From contig BFEA01000513.1 of NCBI GenBank assembly GCA_003427395.1, forward strand, positions 456,724-485,483: 28,760 bases of DNA, in the 5' to 3' direction. The position numbers were made by a program, and so were the translations under genes. Source of the stretch: Chara braunii. Its lineage: Eukaryota > Streptophyta > Charophyceae > Charales > Characeae. Below the pieces are notes generated by a model. It was not told the DNA's origin. It was given only the letters and a program-made list of their open reading frames with translations, and made no database searches. This document shows positions 9,459 to 18,889 of this stretch, piece after piece; the stretch's first letter is position 1, and every line of letters begins with the position of its first letter.

Positions 9459-10750
9459 TGTTACATGCCTAGTTGGGCGATGTATATAATAACCGAGGAT
9501 CCACAATGTGATGAAAAGGACTGAATGGACAACGCAATGCAAGTAGAATCTCAACAAGCAATGTGCATTCTGATACATACAAAATGGTGCTGAATAGCGC
9601 AGGGAAGACTCAGATACAAATCCTGACCTGACTGAGACTGACCTTATTCACGTAGTATAAGATAGCAAAGCAAAATGCTAGAATGCTAATGACTAACCCA
9701 ATTAATGTTTGAACGCAGACCAAACATACATCGTGTCCATCACAAGGTGTGAAGGAGCCTGGCGCTGTACACAGGAAGAAAGCGCCAGGTCCAGACACAC
9801 ACAGACGAAGAGGAGGGGATCAGACGAAGCGAGGGGGAGAGATGGGAATGTCGTCAACACCAAGTCTTTGTCACAAGTCTCAAATAATCCCTCTTCGTAA
9901 TGTTTGAAGCCCAAAAGTCGAGTCTGGATCCAATGTCACCAAGCTCTCTCCCTCTCTTTCTCTCGTAGTCTGCTGATGCAATGAAGTCAGATAATGAGAG
10001 GGTGAGAGGGAGATGGTGGACTGAGAAGAGGAAGAAGAAGAACTCTCTTTCTATCACGAGTCAGATACTAACCTGTGAAGTTGGCGCTGTGCTGCAGGTA
10101 CCTCAAAGACGAAGCTGGAGCAACGGCGCTGCAGGTAGGTACTCCAGGCCTCCGCCCAATCTCTCTCTCTCTCTAGTGCTATCCTAGCTATGGTGCCCAA
10201 CGCTGAAGCCTACAACTACCTACTGGCGCCCAGCGCTGAAGACTAATGCTAACGCTACTACTAGTTCTGCAGCGCTCCCTCCAGAGTGCTGCTGGCGAAT
10301 CCAGAAGATTACCGACTGCCTTCTGTCTCCCCGTGAAGTGCATGGGAAGTCCCTATGTACTACCTCGGCCTGCCTCTTGACTGCCTGCAGGGCGAGCCAG
10401 GCCGAGGAGGCTGCTCTTGCTAATGCTGAAGTGTGCCAGGGGCTGGAGCTGCAGCATCTGCTGAGGCTGTCGTGGNAACAGGCTAAGAATAGCCTGTTCC
10501 CGAAACCCTGGTTCGGTGCCTGAGTTTTAGGGCCGGTAGTTTTGATGAACGGTCGAAAATGGCCCTTCGTTTCAGGCTATAAATGCTATTGCCATTTTTA
10601 GTCTGAAACGACACAGGGTCTGTAGGCCCCTGTTTTCCAGGCTTTCGAGCTGAACAGACACGGGGCTTGTAGGCCCTGGTTTTCAGGCTTTCAGCCTGTG
10701 GGACGCAGGGCCTGGAAAATGGCCCGTGTGTGCAGACGTAGCATGTAACA
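9459..10750 (-). repeat. 5' LTR of the chromovirus, complete
   Basis: 1292 bp bounded by TGTTACATG and CATGTAACA, a 9-bp terminal inverted repeat with the usual TG..CA ends. It carries CT-rich microsatellite runs (9945-9967, 10159-10177) and the inverted repeat seen in the other LTR. One undetermined base is at 10476. Promoter and RNA start cannot be placed by eye. Confidence 0.94.
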
Positions 10751-10764
10751 CCACACAGGGGCCG

Positions 10765-10900
10765 TTTGCGATTGTTGCTAAAATGGTAGAGTCTTCAGGT
10801 CACATGTGATAGATCACGGGTTCGAGTCTCGCTTGGGACTTTCGGGGGGGTTCTTGTCCAGCTTGGCATGTCATCTCTTCAAACGAACACATAGTTCCCT
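10765..10900 (+). mobile_element. tRNA-like SINE head
   Basis: An A-box-like stretch (TTGCTAAAATGGTAGAGTC from about 10775) is followed by a near-perfect B box (GGTTCGAGTC, 10819-10828). The acceptor ends are not complementary, so this is a polymerase III retroposon head rather than a tRNA. The 3' limit and target duplications are not visible. Confidence 0.55.
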
Positions 10901-10916
10901 TTACATAGTACTGCAC

Positions 10917-11039
10917 ATATCTGGCCTTCGGACACATACATCTCGCTATACAGTTACACAGAGCACACATACACTACACATATGTGGCCTTCGGGCACAT
11001 ACATCTCGCTGTACAGTTACAAAGAGCACACATAGCGTT
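10917..11039 (+). repeat. 63-bp tandem repeat, two copies
   Basis: TGGCCTTCGGACACATACATCTCGCT recurs in near-identical form at a 63-bp offset (10922 and 10985), embedded in CA-rich DNA downstream of the tRNA-like head. Confidence 0.8.
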
Positions 11040-11209
11040 CGGGCGGATACAAGAACACATGGCCCTATGGGCTCATACAAACATACATAGCCTCTGACAC
11101 ACACACATACACACAACTACGATACTGGGCTGGGTGGGCTATTAGGTATATGACGGGGTCTACTCACACATGGCTTAGCTCTAGGGTATGGGTAGGGATA
11201 TAAGTCGTT

Positions 11210-11577
11210 CCGGCTAGTCTGAGTTCCGCCTAGCCTTGGGTAAGCTAGGGGAAGGATGGTAGGATATGTCCGCAGGCGCTGGCCTGCCTTGCTTAGGTAA
11301 TCCTGCTGGGTAGACTCTCTGAATTGGGCCTGTAGAAGATTGCATGAGCCTGGCGCCCGAAGGTCCCGTACGACAAGGTTTGTCCGCTTTGCTCCGGCTA
11401 GTCTGAGTTTCACCTAGCCTTGGGTAAGCTAGGGAAAGGACGGTAGGATGTGTCTGCGGGCACTGGCCTGCCTTGCTTAGGTAATCCTTCTGGGAAGACT
11501 CTCTGAATTGGGCCTGTAGAAGATTGCATGAGCCTGGCGTCCGAAGTTCCCCTACGGCAAGGTTCGTCTACTTTCGC
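11210..11577 (+). repeat. 184-bp tandem duplication
   Basis: Two adjacent copies (11210-11393 and 11394-11577) that begin CCGGCTAGTCTGAGTT and contain CTCTCTGAATTGGGCCTG. Each holds the small inverted repeat CCTAGC..GCTAGG. No coding sense is apparent on either strand. Confidence 0.88.
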
Positions 11578-11710
11578 TTCCATCAGGGCTGGGAGGTTGG
11601 CCCAACCTTGGTGCTTGTCATTGCTGTCTGGTCCAAGTTGCCCTCAATATTGGTAGGGTGATGGGCCTGAGTGTTGGTCACATTGAGGTAGGATAGTAGN
11701 ACCCCACCCT
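11578..11710. other. Noncoding link with one undetermined base
   Basis: No gene seen. The N at 11700 marks an unresolved base or a closed gap directly before the 80-bp repeat array. Confidence 0.6.
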
Positions 11711-11985
11711 AATGCATAAACAACATCATGAAAATCATGAACAAACATGAAGTGGTGAAGATCATGAATAGTATGAAAGCACCCCCCGGTGATGCATAAA
11801 AAGCATCATGAAAATTATGAACGGGCCTCAAGTGGTGAACATCAGGAATGATATGAAAGCACCCCCTCACCGAGGGGGGGTGGTTTCAGACCGTTCATAA
11901 TCTTCACCACTTCGGGCCTGTTCATGATTTTCATAATGCATAAAGAGCATCCTGAAAATCATGAAAGGACCTGAAGTGGTAGGGA
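11711..11985. repeat. 80-bp repeat array with one inverted unit (cruciform-capable)
   Basis: Two direct units (11711-11790, 11791-11870) start AATGCATAAA and end ATGAAAGCACCCC. A third unit (about 11876-11934) is inverted and a fourth, partial unit (11935-11985) is direct. The inverted and fourth units form a 28-bp near-perfect palindrome (11906-11933 with 11953-11980) around a 19-base loop. Confidence 0.88.
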
Positions 11986-12103
11986 CGATGGGAAAGTGTT
12001 GTTGAAGATGGCGCAAGGAGGTATGTGTAGAGCGAAGTGAACATGGCTGGAAAGCCCACAAGAATCTCTAGTTTGACGAAATGGCAACTATGCTGGCAGA
12101 CCA

Positions 12104-12116
12104 TCTCACCTCTCTC

Positions 12117-12203
<87 letters not shown>
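12104..12203. repeat. Compound microsatellite (CT)n(CA)n
   Basis: An uninterrupted CT run (about 12120-12169) passes into a CA run (to 12203) with one CACG interruption. Confidence 0.98.
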
Positions 12204-12205
<2 letters not shown>

Positions 12206-12453
12206 TTAGGGTTCAGGGTTTCCATGAAGGAGAGGCGACTGGTCGCAAATTGCAAATCATCATAGGAATACTCAAACTGGCACAATCCTGCATGTACCTA
12301 ACCAAATACGCAGTCAGATCCATTCCCATAATCCGTTAAATATCCTACTGTTTTGGCATATGCATGTGGGAATAGAGGACATTTTCACAGACTATATTCA
12401 CGATGAAGTACCGCAAAATTTGATTTTTCCCTTTTTGAGCGTGTTTGTTTTGA

Positions 12454-12593
12454 CTATCACTGAAGTGAACCCAATCTATGGCTATTGGCGATCCCTGAAA
12501 TGAGTCCAATGTATGGCTATTGGCGATCACTAAAGTGAGTCGAATGTATGGCTATTGGCTATCACTGACCTGAATCCAATCTATGGCTATCAC
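12454..12593 (+). repeat. 35-bp minisatellite, four units
   Basis: Units start at 12454, 12489, 12524 and 12559 and share CTATCACTGA..CCAATCTATGGCTATTGG. The last unit is partial at its end. Confidence 0.88.
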
Positions 12594-13004
12594 TCTAGTT
12601 TACATCATCTCTGACGATACAACACTCAATCATTGATGGGACTGGATCTAATCGAATCTGCAGTTATTGGTCGATCATATAGTACATATACGCAATTATT
12701 AATCCTCATAGATTGGAATTTGGAATGAATCTATATGTCTGGTTGGTTGTCGCTAACCATAGATTGCCAGAAAAAAAAAAAAAAAAAAAGATGGTGATGG
12801 TCGGAATTTCGTAATCTCCTAAAAAAAAATAGAACAGGGGGGGTAGGGGTGCACCAAGGCAATTGATGTGAGGAAGGGTGGGTGGGGTCTTTTGAGGGGT
12901 CCATCTGGATAACTGAATACCCGATCACCAAGGGTGACTGTCATATGTCTAGTATTCAGCCTCTAAAACAACCTGGACTTTTTTGAAGGGGAAAAAAAAA
13001 GGAA
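12594..13004. other. Noncoding stretch before the LINE
   Basis: No gene seen. It contains A-runs at about 12771-12789 and 12821-12829, and an A-run at about 12992-13000 just before the LINE homology begins. Confidence 0.6.
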
Positions 13005-14408
13005 CGCCGGTCTGGTTCCCATCACTCGTTGCTCCCAACAAACAAGGAAGAGATCCGAAATTACAGGCCAATAACCCTCCTCCCAGTCTCCTATAAGATC
13101 GTGTTTAAGGTGTGGAACAGTAGACTTCTCCCCTACTTGTCACACCTTATCCACCCCGATCAGTCCGGCTTCATGCCATACCGGAACATAGAAGACAACA
13201 TTTTACTGGTCAACGAAACCCTCAGATATGCTAGGCAATGTCAAGTTGACGCAGCAATCTTATTCATTGACTTTGAAAAAGCGTACGACCATGTGGACTG
13301 GGACTTCCTAGAAATGTGCCTCCAACAAATGAACTTCGGGCCCCACTTTCGGAAGTGGATAAACATATTTCACCGGAACACCACTACCAATGTAATGATG
13401 AATGGGCACTTGGCACCACCTATCACACTGCAGAGATCGGTCAGACAAGGAGACCCCATCGCCCCAATGTTGTTCGTTCTCACAATGAAAGCTCTTGCAG
13501 CGATGATCAGGGCTAACCCTGAAATCCATAGGATCGACGTATAGAAAATACCACCACATCTGATTCCGATCATATCCATATTCGTCGATGACCTTACTGT
13601 CCAGCCTTTCCTATTTAGAGCCACTAATGCAAACCTCCAGGCGTTGGCACACACTATACATCTGTTCGAAATTGCGGCTGACATGAGAGTCAATTGGGGA
13701 ACGAAGACGGAAGGATGGTGGCTTAGCAATGCTGACAATCCCCCACCCGCACACAACGGGTGGACGGGAGACCAAAGAAAGCCGCCATCCGGGTCCTAGG
13801 TGTAAATCTGACAGCCCTTGGAACCCCCCCCAGATCATGGGGAGAATCTGGTGGATCTGGCTGTCCACCGTATGGAAGCGTGGAAGAAGACTCCCACCTC
13901 CTTAATAGGACGAGCATTGGCAATAAGCAATAGAATATCCGCAGTTGAGCAAGCGACAACTCAAATGCCTCCGGAGAGCAGCCTCAACATACTTGTGGCG
14001 CGGTGACCATGGAAAAACGGACTGTATCAAAAGAATGGCATGGGAGGTGATCACACAACCGAGGACAAAGGGTGGATTGGGCATTGTGGACCCGGAGAAC
14101 GAAATAAAGGCACTCATATTTGAATTTCTAATAAGATTACTGATAGGAACACCATCCCCTGGGGCCCCCTATGCCCTGATTCAGATCTCCGCCCTGACCC
14201 CGCAGACTGCAACAGCAAAACCAATACAGCCGCTGCAGTGGCTGACCAATAAGGAATGGTCCCTCCCAGCCCCGCCCCGACCCCGCACAGAGGACTCACC
14301 CTCAAATGCGGCCAAATGGGATTTGAGGCTTGATCCTCTCTGGACCTCTTTCCTGAGACTTTGGAGAGAAAGGGGCTCAATCCAAAACACTCCCTAGATC
14401 AGATGGGA
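13005..14408 (+). pseudogene. LINE ORF2 reverse transcriptase, 5'-truncated (first part)
   Basis: A non-LTR reverse transcriptase, which would prime on nicked target DNA. Motifs are NYRPITLLPVSYKI (about 13056-13100), DQSGF, LFIDFEKAYDHVDW (near 13265), RQGDP (near 13443) and the catalytic FVDDL at 13581-13595. A TAG at 13542 lies before FVDDL in the same frame. A frameshift between 13800 and 13945 leads into the downstream region with STYLWRGD and AWEVITQPRTKGGLGI, typical of LINE ORF2 beyond the palm. The endonuclease domain is absent, as in 5'-truncated insertions. The frame is split at 14409 by a retroposed insert and continues at 17134. Confidence 0.93.
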
Positions 14409-14423
14409 GGAAATAAGCAGACA
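14409..14423 (+). repeat. 15-bp target duplication, left copy
   Basis: GGAAATAAGCAGACA, identical to 17119-17133. It encodes the EISRQ stretch of the LINE ORF in the same frame as the right copy. Confidence 0.92.
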
Positions 14424-14593
14424 GGGATCTCTCCCCAGCCCACGGGGTAGGTTTGCACCACAGCAGGCGCGAGCGTGAGGGGAACGAACCGGCCGACGGG
14501 TTCGGCGGTCTTGGAACCCAACGCCTCGGAGTTACCGAGGAAGACGGATGACGTTGACTTCACCACGGAAGTCTGCTCGGAGGCCAGTCAGCA

Positions 14594-15781
14594 ATGGAGC
14601 TATCGAGATTGAGTGGAGGGGCAGGTGGAGGGGTGGGCGAGATGGTGGCATCTCGTGGTCAGCGTGAAGAAGGCGTCCTTGCGCAGGGAGCAACATACGC
14701 GGAGCTTCTACAGGAGATACATTTATCAGAGAATCTTCAACGTCAGGCAGACAAATGGGTGGCCGGGCTGGAAGACTCGCAGCAGCACATGCAACAGATT
14801 GCTGGAGCCTTGGCCTCCGCGGCCCAGGCTGGGTCAATGGTGGATTTGGGGGGATCTACTATGTCCACATGGCTGGAGGATAAGTGCCGGCAGTTGACAA
14901 CTATCCTCTGGCAGATTGTGGAGGATCCAGAACTGGAGCCGTTTGTAAATTGGCAGCGGGCGGAAACTCTGATAATTAACTGTAACATGATCTACAGCGA
15001 AGGAATTGATTACTACGATCAATTGAAGGAGAGGCTGTTGAATGAAACATTTACGATGGCGCGTGCGACCATGAAGTCAGTAACAGCAACAATCAACACA
15101 ACGGCGCCAACTCCGCGGCTTACATCTGCAGCAGTGTCAGAGATGTCTCTACCGATTGGAACACCTACGACGGCGAGTGCAACCATGGCTTCAGCAACAG
15201 CGACAATCAACACGACGGCGATGTCCCCGCTGCTTGCATTTGCAACGGTGTCAGCGATGTCTCTACCGACATCTGCATACGATATCCATTTCGACAATAA
15301 TTACTACACCAACTACACCAGCACTGTGCACGACGGAGGTATGGAAGGTGAGATTCTGAGGTCGTGCGGGCTCGGGAGAGATAGCAACTATACCAAAACC
15401 AATGAAGATAACGATACTGCCAGGAAAAACGACAACAACAACAACAATAATAACAACAACATCGAAGCTGTGGTAAGTGCGACAGGCTATTCTCTTTCTC
15501 ACACCCTGTCTCGCCTCTTGTCGCCCTTCTTTCGCTCATCCAGTGTGGAGGGGGGAGAGGACAGTGGGGATTGGTTGAGTGGTAAACTGGGAGGGGGTGT
15601 GCGGGGACAACGACTGGCCAACAACATCGATGCTGTGGTAAGTACAACAGGCTGTTCTCTTTCCCACCCCCGGCCTCCCCTCTTGTCTTCCTTATCTCGC
15701 TCATCAGGGGTTGAGTGGGGAGAGAGCTGTGGGGATTGGTTGATTGGTGAGTTGGGAGGGGGCGGTGGCGAAATGGGGTAG
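14594..15781 (+). CDS. 395-residue protein of unknown function in the retroposed insert
   Basis: I do not recognise the family. The ATG lies in a favourable AGCAATGG context 170 bases into the insert. Residues about 1-160 look globular and helical (YAELLQEIHLSENLQRQADKW, WLEDKCRQLTTILWQIVEDPE, then a tyrosine-rich GIDYYDQLKERLL). Residues about 155-240 are Ala/Thr/Ser-rich with a 38-residue repeat (114 bp). Next comes a nine-Asn run near residue 285, then a 55-residue repeat (165 bp), with AVVSATGYSLSH recurring as AVVSTTGCSLSH. Both repeat periods are multiples of three, which fits maintained coding. However, both copies of the second repeat hold GTGGTAAGT, a consensus splice donor, so part may be intron. 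No signal peptide or membrane segment is evident. It may be a pseudogene of a source gene elsewhere. Confidence 0.5.
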   Translation: MELSRLSGGAGGGVGEMVASRGQREEGVLAQGATYAELLQEIHLSENLQRQADKWVAGLEDSQQHMQQIAGALASAAQAGSMVDLGGSTMSTWLEDKCRQLTTILWQIVEDPELEPFVNWQRAETLIINCNMIYSEGIDYYDQLKERLLNETFTMARATMKSVTATINTTAPTPRLTSAAVSEMSLPIGTPTTASATMASATATINTTAMSPLLAFATVSAMSLPTSAYDIHFDNNYYTNYTSTVHDGGMEGEILRSCGLGRDSNYTKTNEDNDTARKNDNNNNNNNNNIEAVVSATGYSLSHTLSRLLSPFFRSSSVEGGEDSGDWLSGKLGGGVRGQRLANNIDAVVSTTGCSLSHPRPPLLSSLSRSSGVEWGESCGDWLIGELGGGGGEMG

Positions 15782-16071
15782 GATAGTAAATGTCAAGATG
15801 CCAGATCCGATAGGGGTGCAGGGCTTAGGATGGCTCTACCGAATCTGAATCTGGCCAAGTGGCCACTGGCCACAGGGGGCTTCTTTTCTGACTGCTTTGT
15901 CCCCTGCCACGTGGGTATTGTGATCTGGCCTTTTTCCAAATTTCCCTACTCAAGAGCACTTTGGCCAGCTGGCAGGGGGTGTCGTGGGGGCCGGCACCGG
16001 AGCTGTTTGTGTGATTGAGCCCTGCCAAGTGGGTATTACGATTTTCATACCCTCTGGCTATAAACATGGGT

Positions 16072-16752
16072 CTCCGCCACGTGGCTGGGCAGGAGGGGTA
16101 GTGGTGTTACACACCAGGGCTGAGTATGTGATAGATTCCTCTCCTGCCACGTGGCTATTCCGTTTTTGAATTTTCTGCAACAGACTGGAATAGTGCTTTC
16201 CTCACTTGAGTGGTCAGTGGCTAACTAGAATCCTGGGGGGAAGCTCATCGTGACTAGCAACACACAGGTTTCCGCCACGTGACAGGGCTGGAGGAGTAGT
16301 GGTGTTACCCACCAGGGCTGAGTATGTGATAGACTTCTTTCCTGCCACATGGATTTCCGCCACGTGGCTGGGCAGGAGGGATAGTGGTGTTACGTACCAG
16401 GGCTGAGCATGTGATAGATTACTCTCCTGCCACGTGGCTATTCCGTTTTGAATTTTCTGCAACAAACTTGAATAGTGCTTTCCGCACTTGAGTGGTCAGA
16501 GCTTAATTAGAATCCTGGGGGGGAGCTCATCGTGACTATCGACAATATAAACATGGGTTACCGCCACGTGGCAGGGCAGGAGGCATAGTGGTGGTACGCA
16601 CCAGGACTGAGGATGTGATACATTCCTTTCCTGCCACGTGGCTATTCCGGTTTGAATTTTCTGCAACAGACTTGAATAGAACTTTCCCCACTTGAGTGGT
16701 CAGTGGCTAATTACAACCCTGGGGGGAAGCTCATCGTGATTATCGACAAACT
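16072..16752 (+). repeat. ~200-bp tandem repeats with paired G-box palindromes
   Basis: Three full units (from about 16072, 16354 and 16558) and one partial unit (16270-16352) share TAGTGGTGTTAC, ACCAGGGCTGAG, TTGAATTTTCTGCAAC and AAGCTCATCGTGA. Each unit carries two CACGTG-type sites exactly 70 bp apart: 16078/16148, 16276/16346 (second decayed to CACATG), 16361/16431 and 16565/16635. Most are GCCACGTGGC palindromes. A lone site lies at 15908. CACGTG is the plant G-box bound by bZIP and bHLH factors; binding here is inference. Confidence 0.85.
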
Positions 16753-17080
16753 GCTGAACTAGCTAGCCCTGTTACCAATATCTCTGCCTTATTTGCATCT
16801 CCCCTGCTCCTCAGTGCGCAGAAGATTGCAGTGGATGATTGAGGAGTTGAGCAGGGCAGAGTCTGATTCAGCACACCGCGGGGTTAATCCTTCCCTACTG
16901 GGGAAGCACTCAATGCCCCGTGATTTTACTATACTACTGGTTTGCAGGGAAGCTGTCTCCAGGGGAGCAGTGGCTGAGGCTCTTCCTGCCCTAATGGGAA
17001 GAGGCGTGTGGATTTAGCGTGTGGATTTAGTGTTGTAATCAAATTCATAATTGGAGTCTTGGGCACTGGGCCCTTTCAAG
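16753..17080 (+). other. 3' part of the retroposed insert
   Basis: Unique noncoding DNA between the G-box repeats and the poly(A). It includes a local duplication GCGTGTGGATTTAG (about 17003-17030) and the shared CTTGGGCACTGGGCCC (17058-17073). It looks like a 3' untranslated region; no AATAAA is present. Confidence 0.55.

Positions 17081-17115
<35 letters not shown>
17081..17115 (+). other. Poly(A) tail of the retroposed insert
   Basis: 35 consecutive A residues, followed by GAA and the right target duplication. Its length suggests a fairly recent insertion, although homopolymers can also change in assembly. Confidence 0.92.
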
Positions 17116-17117
<2 letters not shown>

Positions 17118-17118
17118 A

Positions 17119-17133
17119 GGAAATAAGCAGACA
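17119..17133 (+). repeat. 15-bp target duplication, right copy
   Basis: Identical to 14409-14423; LINE coding resumes directly after it with PIFGNPHILDN. Confidence 0.92.
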
Positions 17134-18547
17134 ACCGATATTTGGGAACCCCCACATACTAGACAACACAAGCCACCCCCTCTCCCTCCATAATGGTTCA
17201 CGATGGCTCACATGGGCTAAAAAAGGAATATATACGGTTGGAGACCTATGGAACAGCCAAACCACAACCTGGAACACCGAAGTGGATCTCAGACCTCAAT
17301 TATCTCGGGTTAGAAATCTTGAGGAAGGGCTAAGCGAGATACAAGAGGCCATCTCGCTGGCATGGGTGGCGGAACTCAAACGAGAACCGATGATCAAACA
17401 AGGAGACTGAGTAATCCCAAAAGAGGATTGGTCACTCCCCATGGCAATCTACAAAGTGGAATCAATATTCACTCATCATGTTTCACTGCAAGCGCACAGG
17501 CCCCACCTACCAAGAGAAAGATGGTCCAAGTTAACTTGGCACGACGAACTGGACCACCACAGACCCCAAAACGATTTTATCAGAGTTCGAGTGCTTCAGG
17601 AAGGTGACAAGGGACCCTTCGCTTATGAACCAACAGTTCCTCTTGCCCACCTGCCTTTCGACCCCCAGGAATGGGAATGGTCCATGGCGAGAAAGCGCAA
17701 GCTTCCAATCTGACAATACACAGTTAAAGAGGGCTATAGACAGGCACGCAAAAGGGTACAAATTTTGGACCCCATTACGACCTGATGAGAAAGAGACTCG
17801 CCCCTTAAAAAAACAGGATCTTCACAATATCAGGTGGACAGCCTATTCACGAATACAGCCCACAAACCTTACAGCCCTGCAGTGGCAGATCATACACAGA
17901 TGCCTACCGACACCTGATTGGTTGGCATCTAGAACAGACCTGGAACTACGGGGCCTGCTGTCCCCCCTGTGCACTTACTATGGAAATGCCTCCCCCAAGA
18001 AAAGGGCGACATTGGTCTTCTTGACTGTCAGATGGTAGCCCAGCTATGGAGATGGTGGGACTCAACATGGCACCACCTAACGGACACACATATGATGTGG
18101 GATCTAAAGACAATCGTGTTGGGAGAAATCTCACCGCAAGCAAACCTATGGTCTTCGTTTATGACAAATCTCTTCAACATCACTCGGCTGCCAATTGTCA
18201 TGGCGGCATGGCGTATGAGATGCGCGCACGGATCCAAGCAACACATGTTTGGGTTCGTGGAGGCCAAGGCCTCAATCATGCAGACCATAACTGTAAACAC
18301 GCACGCAGCATGGAAAGAGCTCAAATTCATGTTGACCACAGAATCGGATCTCACCAAACGGAATGATCTCTCGGAGAATTTTCGATCCCTTTGGACAGAT
18401 GGAAAACGACAATTATGCGAATTGGACCAGAAAAACCAATTACGATGGAAGTCGTGGCTGGCTACAGAAGCGCAATGGCTTAGGCTTCCGATCAACAACT
18501 TCACCATCCCCTTTCAAATGCCTAACTTCACCCTTCTTTATGACTAG
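17134..18547 (+). pseudogene. LINE ORF2 C-terminal part (second part)
   Basis: Continues the interrupted LINE. WAKKGIYTVGDLWN near 17210 resembles the GI..I.DL region of plant LINE ORF2. A TGA near 17408 lies in frame before MAIYKVESIF. Frame changes occur between about 17605 and 17715 and near 17970. The terminal zinc-binding zf-RVT-like region is visible as WLASRTDLELRGLLSPLC and, in the shifted frame, HLLWKC. The last frame ends with a stop at 18545-18547. The product would be the tail of the reverse transcriptase protein; it cannot be made intact. Confidence 0.88.
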
Positions 18548-18889
18548 AAATACCCGACCTCTGATACCGGAGTTGGAGACATCTCAACCTCCACCTTTCT
18601 CTTCCCTTCTTCCTCCCCCCCCCCCCCCCCCTCCCGCCCTCCCCTCCACTATACCCAACTACCCTTTGCTTAAAATGCCAGCCAAGTGTGGACTCTCATA
18701 CCAGGAAGATTTTCAACAATGCCAGGGCCTTCGGAGGAACAACAGAGGAACAATAGGGGGAGCATGAAGGAGTGTTGACCAGAGGTCAAGGGTTTAGGGG
18801 TTTAGTGGTTTTTATGTTTTAAGGTTTCTAGAATGGAGGGACTACGTGCTCGCATAAGAAGCCCCCAGAGAAGGCAAAGGAGTCCACCG
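18548..18889 (+). other. Likely LINE 3' untranslated region
   Basis: No ORF with known motifs. It holds a run of 17 C residues (18615-18631) and AGGGTTTAGGGGTTTAGTGG near 18787. No poly(A) or target duplication marks the LINE end, so the boundary is unknown. Confidence 0.5.

Larger units (their letters stand above)
1798..10750 (-). mobile_element. Ty3/gypsy chromovirus retrotransposon, near-complete but dead
   Basis: Full order on the minus strand: 5' LTR (10750 to 9459), initiator-Met primer site, leader, gag with a zinc knuckle, protease, reverse transcriptase, RNase H, integrase with GPY/F module, chromodomain, polypurine tract, 3' LTR. Total length is about 8.95 kb. The two LTRs share about 94 percent identity in the 200-base stretch I compared by eye. 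Many in-frame stops and several frameshifts make it non-autonomous. No target-site duplication is visible: the right flank starts CCACA and the terminal ~35 bp of the left LTR do not match the other copy. Confidence 0.95.
14424..17118 (+). mobile_element. 2.7-kb retroposed sequence with poly(A), inserted in the LINE
   Basis: It is bounded by identical 15-bp duplications and ends in a 35-base A-run (17081-17115), the hallmark of target-primed insertion of a polyadenylated RNA. The insert plus one duplication is 2710 bp, and its removal puts the two LINE halves back into one frame. It contains a 170-base leader, a 395-codon ORF, G-box repeats and a ~320-base 3' part. No reverse transcriptase or LTRs are present, so it is either a retroposed cellular transcript or a long non-autonomous element. 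CTTGGGCACTGGGCCC just before the tail is shared with the retroposon at 1545-1756. Confidence 0.88.

Noticed and set aside
18785-18810. Telomere-like GGGTTTAGGGGTTTAG, and CCCTAAG motifs near 26844-26878
   Set aside because: Too few and too irregular units to be telomeric or interstitial telomere repeats.
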